Source of the DNA: Marifrigoribacter sp965178585
GTDB taxonomy: Bacteria > Bacteroidota > Bacteroidia > Flavobacteriales > Flavobacteriaceae
Length of the DNA: 64,000 nt
NCBI GenBank assembly: GCA_965178585.1
Contig: OZ238267.1
Location: 868,001-932,000 of the forward strand
Direction: 5' to 3'
Made by a program: the position numbers and the translations under genes. The notes below the pieces were generated by a model that was not told the origin of the DNA, did not search any database, and was given only the letters and a program-made list of their open reading frames with translations. Every line of letters starts with the position of its first letter. The stretch's first letter is position 1. Below, one piece after another: positions 45,121 through 53,860 of the stretch.

Positions 45121-46680
45121 ATGAAAAATTTTAGACAATTATCCGCATTTTTATTTCTTACTTTTTTTGCCTTTACACTTAGTGCACAAAATGTGATGAT
45201 TAGTAATTCATCTTCACCTAATGAGCCTTCCATAAAAATGAATCCACTTAATACTGATATTTTGGTAGGAGGAGCTAATTTAAATAACTTTTACTACAGT
45301 AATGATGGTGGTCATAACTGGAATACTGGTACTTTAACCTCTGCTGCTTATGGAGTTTGGGGAGATCCTGTTATTGATGTAGATCCAGATGGAAATTTTT
45401 ATTTTTTTCATTTATCTAACCCTAGTAGTGGTAATTGGATAGATCGTATTGTTTGCCAAAAATCAACAGATAATGGACAAACATGGAGCGATGGAACATA
45501 TACCGGTTTAAATGGAACAAAAGCTCAAGACAAACAGTGGAGTATTATTGATAGAAATACAGGGGTTATTTATATGACTTGGACACAATTTGATGATTAT
45601 GGAAGCTCAAGTCCATCTTGTAAGTCAAAAATAATGTTTTCTAAATCAATAGATGGTGGTGATTCATGGACTGATGCGATAAGTATTAATATTGTAGATG
45701 GAAATTGCATCGATGAAGATGATACCGTTGAAGGAGCAGTCCCAGCTTTAGGTCCAAATGGTGAAATTTATGTTGCCTGGGCTGGTCCTAACGGAATTGT
45801 TTTTAGCAAATCATTAGATGATGGAAATACTTGGCTAGCTGAAGAAATACCAGTAAACCCTATGCCTACAGGATGGGATTATAGTATTCCTGGTATAAAT
45901 AGGGCTAATGGATTACCTATTACAAAATGTGATTTAAGTGGAGGACCCAATCATGGAACTATCTATGTGAATTGGAGTGATCAAAGAAATGGTTCTAATG
46001 ATACTGATGTATGGTTGGCAAAGTCTACCGATGGAGGAGAAACATGGACAGATGAAATAAGAGTTAATGATGATGACCCTGGAAAACAGCAATTTTTTAC
46101 TTGGATGGATATCGATCAAACCAATGGAACTTTGCATTTTGTTTTTTATGATAGAAGAAACTATAACGATAACAATACAGATGTTTATTTAGCATATTCT
46201 ACAGATGCTGGTGAGTCTTTTGAAAATCAAATAATAAGTGAAGAACCTTTTGTGCCAAATTCGGGTGTTTTCTTTGGAGACTATACCAATATAACGGTAC
46301 ATGATAATATAGTTAGACCTATATGGACCAGACTTCAGGGTGGGCAATTAAGTATTTGGACCGATGTAACTCCTTTTGAAGTATTAAGCTCAGGAAATCA
46401 CAATCCTCAAAATGAAAATGAAGTTGTTCAATACCCTAATCCAACTTCAAACATAAGTTATGTTTCTTTTAAATTACATGAATTATCTAATGTTAGTATT
46501 AAAATTTATGATTCTCAAGGAAAAGAAGTTTATTCTATTAAAGAAAATGAGCAAATGGACTATGGGAAATATGTAATCCCTATACATGTTGATGAAATAG
46601 ATTTAACTAATGGAGTGTATTTTTGTAAACTTTCAGTAAATGGAAAAACTAACACACTGAAAATGATAGTTGTTAAATAA
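45121..46680 (+). CDS. Secreted Asp-box (sialidase-like propeller) protein with T9SS sorting domain
   Basis: A 519-residue exported protein: signal peptide (ending TLSAQ), then a beta-propeller with at least six Asp-box repeats (SNDGGHNW, STDNGQTW, SIDGGDSW, SLDDGNTW, STDGGETW, STDAGESF) across residues 50-375. The C-terminal T9SS sorting domain starts near 440 (VQYPNPTSNISYVSF). Asp-box propellers include sialidases, but the catalytic Arg triad and Tyr are not obvious, so glycan binding or another role is possible. It diverges from the M15 gene and is followed after 6 bases by a GNAT gene. Confidence 0.83.
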   Translation: MKNFRQLSAFLFLTFFAFTLSAQNVMISNSSSPNEPSIKMNPLNTDILVGGANLNNFYYSNDGGHNWNTGTLTSAAYGVWGDPVIDVDPDGNFYFFHLSNPSSGNWIDRIVCQKSTDNGQTWSDGTYTGLNGTKAQDKQWSIIDRNTGVIYMTWTQFDDYGSSSPSCKSKIMFSKSIDGGDSWTDAISINIVDGNCIDEDDTVEGAVPALGPNGEIYVAWAGPNGIVFSKSLDDGNTWLAEEIPVNPMPTGWDYSIPGINRANGLPITKCDLSGGPNHGTIYVNWSDQRNGSNDTDVWLAKSTDGGETWTDEIRVNDDDPGKQQFFTWMDIDQTNGTLHFVFYDRRNYNDNNTDVYLAYSTDAGESFENQIISEEPFVPNSGVFFGDYTNITVHDNIVRPIWTRLQGGQLSIWTDVTPFEVLSSGNHNPQNENEVVQYPNPTSNISYVSFKLHELSNVSIKIYDSQGKEVYSIKENEQMDYGKYVIPIHVDEIDLTNGVYFCKLSVNGKTNTLKMIVVK

Positions 46681-46686
46681 CTTTTT

Positions 46687-47112
46687 ATGATTTGTGATTT
46701 TAAAATAATTCCGGTTTCTGATATATTAATTATTTCACCCTTATTACAAAAATTAGGAGAATATAAAGTGCCAGAAAATATTTTGAATCAACGAATTTTA
46801 GAGATGGCAAGCCAATCTTATGAATGTATTGGGATTTATAGTTCAAATCACTTGATAGGAATATGTGGACTTTGGTATCAAACAAGGCATTATGCAGGTA
46901 AAAGTGTAGAAACAGATCATATTATTATAGCTGATGAATACCGCAATAAAGGGATAGGGGATCAACTATTTAAATTTATTTATAATTATGCCTTAGAAAA
47001 GGAATGTAAATGGGTAGAATTAAATACTTATGTTAGTAATTACCCTTCACATAAATTTTATTATAACCAGGGTTTTGTAATTAAAGGCTATCATTTCATT
47101 AAAGAATTGTAA
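46687..47112 (+). CDS. GNAT-family N-acetyltransferase
   Basis: A 141-residue protein with the acetyl-CoA-binding motif A (DHIIIADEYRNKGIGDQLFKF, R/Q-x-x-G-x-G/A type) near residues 78-98 and the motif B segment KFYYNQGFVIKGY near the C-terminus. The substrate is unknown. It lies 6 bases after the Asp-box protein gene, so it may be read through from it. It is convergent with pepE; no hairpin was noted between them. Confidence 0.83.
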   Translation: MICDFKIIPVSDILIISPLLQKLGEYKVPENILNQRILEMASQSYECIGIYSSNHLIGICGLWYQTRHYAGKSVETDHIIIADEYRNKGIGDQLFKFIYNYALEKECKWVELNTYVSNYPSHKFYYNQGFVIKGYHFIKEL

Positions 47113-47166
47113 TCTAGATAAATGAATATTAAAAAAAAACTAATTAAATACTTAATAAAATAAAGT

Positions 47167-47871
47167 TTAAAAAATATCGAGATTAGATTCACTTTCTAAT
47201 TCAAAAGGTTCTTTATTCTGTTCAAATACTCTTGCAGAATGGGAACCTTTTAACGTTATAATGTCATTTTTGACCTCTAACCAACTACCTTCTCTGATTC
47301 CAACTACTGGAACTGTACTTTGAGAATGAAATTCTTTAATTCTAGTTTCTCTAGTCTCTCCCATATGCTTACTAGTAGGGTCTGGGTCTAAATAATGTGG
47401 ATTAATGTTAAATGGGATAACTCCTAAAGTTTTAAATGAAGGTGGATACACTATAGGCATATCATTGGTTGTATTCATTGTGATTCCACAAATATTACTT
47501 CCTGCACTTGTTCCTAAATAGGGTAGCCCAATAAAAATTTTATCGCGTAATAACCCCATAATTTTATTGGCATACAATTGTGAAACTAAAACAAAAGTAT
47601 TTCCGCCACCAACAAAAACTCCTTTAGCATTTTGAATGGCTTCAGCTGGGTTTTTAAAAGTATGAATTCCAACTATTTTTTTATCAATTTTTGCAAATGC
47701 TTCAGATGCAAGTTTAGTGTAATTATCATGAGACATTCCACCTGGTCTTGCATAAGGTATAAAAAGAACTTCTTCAGTTTCAGAAAAAAAATGTGTTAAT
47801 TCAGGTAATAAATAGGAAAGGTAAGATCCTCCATGAATTGTGGAAGTACTTGCTACCAATAAATTTTTCAT
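47167..47871 (-). CDS. pepE: Alpha-aspartyl dipeptidase PepE (S51 family)
   Basis: A 234-residue cytosolic serine peptidase cleaving Asp-X dipeptides. The nucleophile is in LGTSAGSNI (near residue 124), the glycine-rich VFVGGGNTF lies near 86, and NPHYLDP near 159 supplies the His region. Length typical of the family. Monocistronic and convergent with the GNAT gene. Confidence 0.92.
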   Translation of the reverse strand: MKNLLVASTSTIHGGSYLSYLLPELTHFFSETEEVLFIPYARPGGMSHDNYTKLASEAFAKIDKKIVGIHTFKNPAEAIQNAKGVFVGGGNTFVLVSQLYANKIMGLLRDKIFIGLPYLGTSAGSNICGITMNTTNDMPIVYPPSFKTLGVIPFNINPHYLDPDPTSKHMGETRETRIKEFHSQSTVPVVGIREGSWLEVKNDIITLKGSHSARVFEQNKEPFELESESNLDIF

Positions 47872-47942
47872 ATATGCGATTTAAAGCGTAAATTTAACAA
47901 ACCATAACATAACCTTTAAGAGTTTTATAAGAAATGATTTTT

Positions 47943-47950
47943 TAAATTTG
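47943..47950 (+). promoter_or_regulatory. -7 element for the regulatory-domain/M1 peptidase unit
   Basis: TAAATTTG matches TAnnTTTG, 4 bases before the ATG at 47955, implying a very short or absent leader. Confidence 0.4.
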
Positions 47951-47954
47951 GAAA

Positions 47955-48788
47955 ATGAATAAACAACTACTTCTTATTTTATTAATGATTACTTCACTTT
48001 CAGCTTTTTCGCAAGAAATTAATCGTATTACTATTTCAGGTAAAATTACAGCTTCAAAGGGTGATGATGTTGAAGGAATCAATATTTATAACAAATCATC
48101 TCAAAAAGGAACCATTACTTCTTCTACCGGAGAATTTGAAATAAAAGTTGCAGAAAATGATCGTGTTTTTATATCAGCTATGCAGTTTCAAAACTTTACT
48201 GTAATAATTGATGAAGGAATTATTGAATCGAAAAAGATGCAAATAGCTTTAAATCCCGTAATTAACCAACTAGATGAGGTGTTAATTAGGCCTTATGACT
48301 TATCAGGAAATATTGTTGCAGATGTAAAACGAATCAATGTTTCTAGTGTATCAAATAAATACGATACTTCCTATGAAACTGTTGAGTTTGGTTATGAATT
48401 TTCTGCAGATGCTCAAACTTCTGTAAAAGGGAATAAAGCAGAGGAAGCCTATCATAATGGACAAGAACAATACGGAGGTGATTTAATTGGATTAGGAGCT
48501 TTATTGGTTAGTGCTTTTCTTCCTGCTAATAAAAATAAAAGTAAAAAAGGAACAAAAAAAGAAGAGATTTCACAAGTTGATATGGTTACCAATGCAGTTC
48601 AGAAAAGGTTTGGAATTAACTATATTTCAAAAACATTTAACATACCCGAAGACAATGTAAATGAGTTTATTTATTTTGTTGAAGATAATGGAATTGATAA
48701 AGAATTATTACTCCCTGAAAATGAATTACTTCTTATAGAGCTACTGGATAAACAAAGTAAAGCCTACCTGAAACAAAGCAATGAGTAA
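47955..48788 (+). CDS. Carboxypeptidase-regulatory-like domain protein (paralogue A)
   Basis: A 277-residue exported protein: signal peptide (ending SAFSQ), then a CarboxypepD_reg-like beta domain (TISGKITASKGDDVEGINIY to QIALNPVINQLDEVLI, about 25-112) such as seen at the N-terminus of TonB-dependent transporters, but without plug or barrel. The remaining 160 residues are unclassified. It overlaps the next gene by 8 bases. That gene is a shorter paralogue with the same LDEVLI boundary. Confidence 0.75.
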   Translation: MNKQLLLILLMITSLSAFSQEINRITISGKITASKGDDVEGINIYNKSSQKGTITSSTGEFEIKVAENDRVFISAMQFQNFTVIIDEGIIESKKMQIALNPVINQLDEVLIRPYDLSGNIVADVKRINVSSVSNKYDTSYETVEFGYEFSADAQTSVKGNKAEEAYHNGQEQYGGDLIGLGALLVSAFLPANKNKSKKGTKKEEISQVDMVTNAVQKRFGINYISKTFNIPEDNVNEFIYFVEDNGIDKELLLPENELLLIELLDKQSKAYLKQSNE

Positions 48789-49548
48789 AAACTATTTGTT
48801 ACTTGCTATTTGCCTCTTAACAATTAATCTAGTAAGAAGTCAACAAATAAATTTGCTAGGAAAAATCACAAATGACTTTGATGTTGAGGGAATTCATATT
48901 TTAAATAAAACATCTAAGTTTAATACCGTTACTAATGAAAATGGTGAGTTTTCTATTAGAGTTCAATTATTGGATACTATTTTATTTTCTTCGGTTAAAT
49001 ATGAATTACAAGAATTGATAATCACAGATGAAATTTATAACCAAGAATCAATTCAAATAGAATTAAGCGAATTAGTAAATGAATTAGATGAGGTATTGAT
49101 TGGTAATACCTTAACAGGAAATCTTGCAACCGATTTAAAAAATATAAAAGTTGATGAAACTTTTAATTTTGACGATGTTGGGATTCCAGGATTTAAAGGC
49201 AAACCTCAAGAAAAAATAGTTCCTCTTGCTGCAGCTGCTTTCCCGCTTAGTGTAAATATTGAGGCTTTATACAAACACATCGGAGGTTATTATAAAAAAC
49301 TCCGAATTAAGCGTAAATGGACTCATGAGAATGTTACAGTAGCTATGATTATAGATTTTTACGGTTTACCTTTTTTTAAAGATGCTTATAACGTTCCAAA
49401 TAATAGGGTATATGATTTTCTGTTGTTTTGTATAGAAACTACTACATTGCAATCCGATTTTAATAGACAAAATTTTGCTGGAGTTTTAGAAGTTTTTAAA
49501 ATAAAATCTAATTTGTATGTTTCTAGAATTGAAAGCTTAAAAGAATAA
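48781..49548 (+). CDS. Carboxypeptidase-regulatory-like domain protein (paralogue B)
   Basis: A 255-residue paralogue of the preceding protein: signal peptide (to about VRSQ), a regulatory-like beta domain ending LVNELDEVLIGNTLTGNLATDLKN (compare LDEVLIRPYDLSGNIVADVKR upstream), and an unclassified C-terminal part. The two genes overlap by 8 bases and appear to derive from a tandem duplication. Confidence 0.75.
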   Translation: MSKNYLLLAICLLTINLVRSQQINLLGKITNDFDVEGIHILNKTSKFNTVTNENGEFSIRVQLLDTILFSSVKYELQELIITDEIYNQESIQIELSELVNELDEVLIGNTLTGNLATDLKNIKVDETFNFDDVGIPGFKGKPQEKIVPLAAAAFPLSVNIEALYKHIGGYYKKLRIKRKWTHENVTVAMIIDFYGLPFFKDAYNVPNNRVYDFLLFCIETTTLQSDFNRQNFAGVLEVFKIKSNLYVSRIESLKE

Positions 49549-49579
49549 TAATGTAACTTAATAATTTTAACAGAGTCTA

Positions 49580-50089
49580 ATGATTATGAATTTTTTTAAA
49601 ACAACCTTTTTATTATCTCTTTTCTTATTATTTGTAAGTTCAACATCACATAAATTCTATGTGAGTACTACCAATATTGAGTATGTAAAAGAAAAGCAAG
49701 CTCTTCAAATAATTACAAAGGTTTTTGTTGAAGATTTAGAACTAGTTCTCCAAGAGAGGTATAGTTCTTCAATTGTTTTAGATCCAAAAAAGGAAACGGA
49801 GGTAGATGCAAATTATTTAAAAAAATATGTTTTGCAAAAGCTTAAAATAGCAATAAATGATCGACCTATTGAGCTTAATTATATTGGGAAGGAATATGAT
49901 ATAGATATTGTGAATATGTATTTTGAAGTTGAAAATATTTCAGAATTAAAATCAATAGAAATTGAAAATAAAATTCTTTTTGATAGATTCCCTGAGCAGC
50001 AAAACATCATTCATTTAACAACTCCAGGTACCAAGAAAAATATGATTTTAGATAAAGATCATCCTAACGGACTGTTAAATTTTAATTAA
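49580..50089 (+). CDS. DUF6702-like exported protein
   Basis: A 169-residue protein with a signal peptide (hydrophobic to about residue 20, SSTSH). The mature part starts HKFYVSTTNIEYV and has an Ig-like pattern (LQIITKVFVEDLELVL), as in the Bacteroidota DUF6702 family (recalled). Position just upstream of an M1 peptidase and downstream of regulatory-domain proteins fits. ATG 49580 or 49586 are both possible. Confidence 0.7.
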   Translation: MIMNFFKTTFLLSLFLLFVSSTSHKFYVSTTNIEYVKEKQALQIITKVFVEDLELVLQERYSSSIVLDPKKETEVDANYLKKYVLQKLKIAINDRPIELNYIGKEYDIDIVNMYFEVENISELKSIEIENKILFDRFPEQQNIIHLTTPGTKKNMILDKDHPNGLLNFN

Positions 50090-50154
50090 AGAACCTTTAT
50101 TATCCATTAGAAAAGTTATTTTTAAACCCTTAAAAATAAACCAACACCATAAAT

Positions 50155-52464
50155 ATGAGATTATTTAAACTTTTAGCTTTAGTTGTATTATTTCTTGCAA
50201 CAGGATTTAGCTACTCCCAAGAAAAAGAAGAAGAAAAAGTAGATCGAGTTCCAGGGCATTATAATAACAACCCTTTTAAGCAGATGTATGAAGAGTTTTC
50301 AACTCCTAATCAATATAGATCAGCTAGTGGTGCTCCAGGACCAGCTTATTATCAACAGAAAGCTGATTATGTTATGGATATAGAACTTGATGATAAAAAC
50401 AAAAAATTAACAGGTAATGAGACTATAACTTATACTAATAATTCACCAGATGTTTTAGAGTATATATGGGTGCAATTAGATCAGAATATGCGAGCTAAAG
50501 ATTCTAAAACACCATTAATTCAATCAAGTGGTGCTAATCCAGCGGATATGGCTAGTAGCTTTGTTAATGAACATATGGGTGAAGGTTTTGATGGTGGTTT
50601 TAACATTCAATCTGTAAATGATAGTAATGGAAAAGGTTTAGATTATACAATTAATCGCACTATGATGCGAATCGAGTTACCTAAGAGTATGAAAACAGGT
50701 GATCAATTTGTTTTCTCCATAAGCTGGTGGTATAATATTAATAATTATTTAAAAGTAAGAGGTCGAAGTGGTTACGAAGAGTTTGAAGATGGTAACAGTG
50801 CATTTATAATTGCTCAGTTCTTTCCTCGTATGGCAGTTTATAGTGATGTAGAAGGTTGGCAAAATAGTCAGTTTTGGGGAAGAGATGAATTTGCTTTAGT
50901 ATTTGGAGATTATGAAGTTAATATTACAGTGCCAGCAGACCATGTATTAGATGCTACAGGTGAATTACAAAATAGAAAAGAAGTTTTTAGCAAAGAAATG
51001 ATGAAACGTTATGACCAAGCTAAAAAATCTTATGATGAGCCTGTAATCATCGTATCTCAAGAAGAAGCCGAAGCAGCTTCTGAAGGTTTTTCTACAGATA
51101 AGAAAACTTGGAAATTTAAAGCTAAGAATGTTAGAGATTATGCATTTGTAAGTTCAAGAAGGTATATTTGGGATATGATGGCTGTAAAAATAGGAGACAG
51201 GGATGTTATGGCTGTTTCTTTGTATCCTAAAGAAGGAAACCCACTTTGGGAGGATTGGTCAACAAAAGTAGTTGCAAGTACTTTAGAATCGTATTCAAGA
51301 ATGACATTTGATTACCCTTATCCAAAAGCAATTTCTGTTCATGCTAAAAGCCAAGGAATGGAGTATCCTATGATTTGTTGGAATTATGGGCGTCCAGATG
51401 CAGATGGGACTTATAGTGAAAGAACAAAATATGGAATGTTTGGTGTTGTAATTCACGAAGTAGGACACAACTACTTTCCAATGATTGTAAATAGTGATGA
51501 ACGTCAATGGACATGGATGGATGAAGGTATTAATACATTTGTACAATATGTAGCTGAACAAGATTTTGGAGAGAAATACCCAGAAGCAATTGCTCCTAAT
51601 AAAAAGTATCCTTCAAGAAGAGGACCTGCGAAAAATATAGTAGGATATATGTCAGGAGATCAAAACAGTATTGCTCCAATTATGACTAAAGGTTTGAATA
51701 CTTATAATTTTGGTGCTAATGGTTATTCAAAACCAGGTACGGGATTAAATATTTTACGTGAAACGGTAATGGGACGTGAATTGTTTGATTATGCTTTTAA
51801 AACCTATGCAGAAAGATGGATGTTTAAACACCCAACACCTGAAGATTTCTTTAGAACTATGGAAGATGCTTCAGCTATGGACTTAGATTGGTTCTGGAGA
51901 GGATGGTTTTATACTACTAATGTGGTTGATATAGGTGTTCAAGAAGTTAAAAAGTACTACGTAACTTCTAAAATGAATAAAGAGGTTAAAGAAATGATGG
52001 AAACAAGGGGGATGACAAAAAGCGATCTTCCTCCATTGGTTTATTTAGTTGAAGAAGGAAGCGAAGATTTTGAAGAAAGTATGCGTACTTCAACATTAGA
52101 CGATGTTTCTACCTTACAAGAATACATCATGGATAATTTTACTCCTGATGAAAGAGAAAAACTTAAAAAACCTACTTTTTTCTATGAAGTTACTTTTGAA
52201 AAGCCAGGTGGTTTACCAATGCCAATAATTGCTGAATACACTTATAGCGATGGTTCTACTGAAAGAATTACATATCCAGCACAAATCTGGAAAACAAGTG
52301 ATAAGTCAGTAGGAAAGGTAATTGCTTCTGAAAAAGAAATTACTAAAATTGTGGTTGATCCAGATGAAGAAACTGCAGATGTAGATACCTCTAATAATAC
52401 TTGGCCTAAACGTAAAAAACTAGGTGAATTTGATTCTTTTAAAGAAAAGAAAGTAAAAGGATAA
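50155..52464 (+). CDS. Exported M1-family zinc aminopeptidase
   Basis: A 769-residue metallopeptidase. Signal peptide (ending GFSYSQ), N-terminal saddle-like beta domain (about 70-270), and a gluzincin catalytic domain with HEVGH at 434-438 and the third ligand Glu457 in WMDEGIN. A C-terminal beta domain follows. There is no T9SS sorting domain, so it is probably periplasmic or otherwise localised. The typical GAMEN motif is represented by GMEYPMI at 401-407. It ends at a strong terminator. Confidence 0.9.
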   Translation: MRLFKLLALVVLFLATGFSYSQEKEEEKVDRVPGHYNNNPFKQMYEEFSTPNQYRSASGAPGPAYYQQKADYVMDIELDDKNKKLTGNETITYTNNSPDVLEYIWVQLDQNMRAKDSKTPLIQSSGANPADMASSFVNEHMGEGFDGGFNIQSVNDSNGKGLDYTINRTMMRIELPKSMKTGDQFVFSISWWYNINNYLKVRGRSGYEEFEDGNSAFIIAQFFPRMAVYSDVEGWQNSQFWGRDEFALVFGDYEVNITVPADHVLDATGELQNRKEVFSKEMMKRYDQAKKSYDEPVIIVSQEEAEAASEGFSTDKKTWKFKAKNVRDYAFVSSRRYIWDMMAVKIGDRDVMAVSLYPKEGNPLWEDWSTKVVASTLESYSRMTFDYPYPKAISVHAKSQGMEYPMICWNYGRPDADGTYSERTKYGMFGVVIHEVGHNYFPMIVNSDERQWTWMDEGINTFVQYVAEQDFGEKYPEAIAPNKKYPSRRGPAKNIVGYMSGDQNSIAPIMTKGLNTYNFGANGYSKPGTGLNILRETVMGRELFDYAFKTYAERWMFKHPTPEDFFRTMEDASAMDLDWFWRGWFYTTNVVDIGVQEVKKYYVTSKMNKEVKEMMETRGMTKSDLPPLVYLVEEGSEDFEESMRTSTLDDVSTLQEYIMDNFTPDEREKLKKPTFFYEVTFEKPGGLPMPIIAEYTYSDGSTERITYPAQIWKTSDKSVGKVIASEKEITKIVVDPDEETADVDTSNNTWPKRKKLGEFDSFKEKKVKG

Positions 52465-52490
52465 CTAGTTTAAAATATAACTAAATATCA

Positions 52491-52530
52491 AAGCCGCTAA
52501 TTAATTTTTTAATTAGCGGCTTTTTTTTTA
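52491..52530 (+). terminator. Terminator of the M1 peptidase unit
   Basis: A perfect 14-bp stem AAGCCGCTAATTAA / TTAATTAGCGGCTT with a 4-base loop and a T-run. Confidence 0.88.
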
Positions 52531-52552
52531 GGACACTTAATTTATTTTAGAA

Positions 52553-53011
52553 TTACTCGTAAAGGGATTCTAATAATTCGTCTGCCCAATTAATGATAGC
52601 TTCTTTTTCGTCTTCAGTTAATTTAGCTTCAGAATGTAATAAGGTGTAGTTTTTTAAAGGCATTTCACCATCCATTAATACGATTGAAATATCATCAAGA
52701 ATTTCTGCTTTATCATCATTGCTAAAGGTATTCCAATTTGAAAAATTTAGTTCTTCTCTACCTTCATTGATATGTTTAAAAATCAACCATTTTGATGGAG
52801 CAACCTTAGCGTACCAAGGAAATTTTGATTCATTGGAATGACAATCGTAACAAGTTGTCTTTAGATTAGTTGATATATTTTCTGGTACAGCAACATTTAA
52901 TATAAAATCATTTGGATTATCAAAAGTTATCTCAGGTTTTTGAACAGGAAAAAATTGTAATAAAACAAATATTACTAATATAAATATTCCTATTTTTTTC
53001 TTTAGATTCAA
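52553..53011 (-). CDS. CxxCH haem-binding domain protein
   Basis: A 152-residue protein with one N-terminal membrane helix or signal (about 6-20) and the c-type haem motif CYDCHSNES near residues 54-62, followed by the conserved FPWYAKVAPSKWLIFKHI segment of the Haem_bd family. A Met in GEMPLKNY may be the distal ligand. Probably an electron carrier facing the periplasm. It follows the second CxxCH gene by 13 bases. Confidence 0.85.
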   Translation of the reverse strand: MNLKKKIGIFILVIFVLLQFFPVQKPEITFDNPNDFILNVAVPENISTNLKTTCYDCHSNESKFPWYAKVAPSKWLIFKHINEGREELNFSNWNTFSNDDKAEILDDISIVLMDGEMPLKNYTLLHSEAKLTEDEKEAIINWADELLESLYE

Positions 53012-53024
53012 TATATAAAAATTA

Positions 53025-53432
53025 CTACTTACTAAGTTTTAATTTTTGTTCTGTAGCCCAATCCATTAATATTTTAGACTCTTTGGGAGTTAATTCTTTA
53101 TTTGGATACTTTTCTAAAAACTTTTTTGGAGGCATTTTACTTTCACCTAATGTTTTAGTAAGTTTTCCAAACTTGCTATCTAATTTTCCTAGTGAATAAC
53201 TACCGTCAATAATATTATCAAAGTTTAATTTGGATTTACTTTTTCCAGGCTTAGACTCATTACTATGGCAACCCATACATTTACTATCTAAAATGGATTT
53301 TACATTTTCTGGAATATCAGCAAGATCTATTGAAGAAGAATTTTGATAACTTTTAATATTGTTTTCTGAGAATGAGAAAATAATTATTGCTAAAGTAAAA
53401 AGGACAATTGAAGAAATAAATTTTGTTTTCAT
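53025..53432 (-). CDS. Exported cytochrome c-like haem-binding protein
   Basis: A 135-residue protein from ATG 53432; an upstream in-frame ATG overlaps the -7 box. It has an N-terminal signal, the haem motif CMGCHSNES near residues 52-60, and SKMPPKKF with a possible axial Met, then KESKILMDWA. It shares the CHSNES motif with its neighbour, and both look like parts of one small haem-protein pair. Promoter TATATTTG at 53457-53464. Confidence 0.82.
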   Translation of the reverse strand: MKTKFISSIVLFTLAIIIFSFSENNIKSYQNSSSIDLADIPENVKSILDSKCMGCHSNESKPGKSKSKLNFDNIIDGSYSLGKLDSKFGKLTKTLGESKMPPKKFLEKYPNKELTPKESKILMDWATEQKLKLSK

Positions 53433-53456
53433 GAATTTTATTTTTTTGAAGTTACA

Positions 53457-53464
53457 CAAATATA
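53457..53464 (-). promoter_or_regulatory. -7 element for the haem-protein pair
   Basis: The minus strand reads TATATTTG, 24 bases before the ATG at 53432. Confidence 0.5.
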
Positions 53465-53510
53465 TGTTTTTTTATAATACAATAATTGAACCTTTTTTGA
53501 TAGCTTGACA

Positions 53511-53538
53511 TTGCTGCGAAACAAAATCATTATATTTG
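53511..53538 (+). promoter_or_regulatory. Promoter of tatA
   Basis: TTG (53511-53513), 17 bases, TATATTTG (53531-53538): a full Bacteroidota -33/-7 match. Only 4 bases separate it from the ATG, so the transcript would be nearly leaderless. Confidence 0.55.
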
Positions 53539-53542
53539 CATT

Positions 53543-53860
53543 ATGATTTCTTTACCTTTATTTATTAGCGGAGCTGAAATATTTTTTATCATATTTATTG
53601 TGATAATGGTTTTTGGTGCAGATAAAGTTCCTGAAATAGCAAGAGGGTTAGGAAAAGGAATGCGTCAAATAAAAGATGCTACCAACGATATTAAAAGTGA
53701 AATAAATAAAAGTGCTAAAAAAGAAGGAATCGATTTAGAAGCTCCAGAAAAGCTAACAGAAGATATTAGACGAAATTTCACTAAAAATATTTCTTCAGAA
53801 GTAAAAAAGGTAAAAAACACCGTTGATGATGTAACAGGTCCAATTAAAAGGAAATTCTAA
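53543..53860 (+). CDS. tatA: Twin-arginine translocase subunit TatA/TatE
   Basis: A 105-residue protein: one N-terminal helix (about 8-26), the conserved FGADKVPEIARGLGKGMRQIK hinge and amphipathic helix, then a charged tail. TatA multimers form the pore for folded Tat substrates. Monocistronic; its stop abuts the O-methyltransferase stop with no intervening base. TatC is not in the window. Confidence 0.92.
   Translation: MISLPLFISGAEIFFIIFIVIMVFGADKVPEIARGLGKGMRQIKDATNDIKSEINKSAKKEGIDLEAPEKLTEDIRRNFTKNISSEVKKVKNTVDDVTGPIKRKF

Noticed and set aside
51295..51561. Open frame antisense to the M1 peptidase active-site region
   Set aside because: A shadow of a highly conserved coding region; composition is Cys/His/Ile-rich and unlike a protein.
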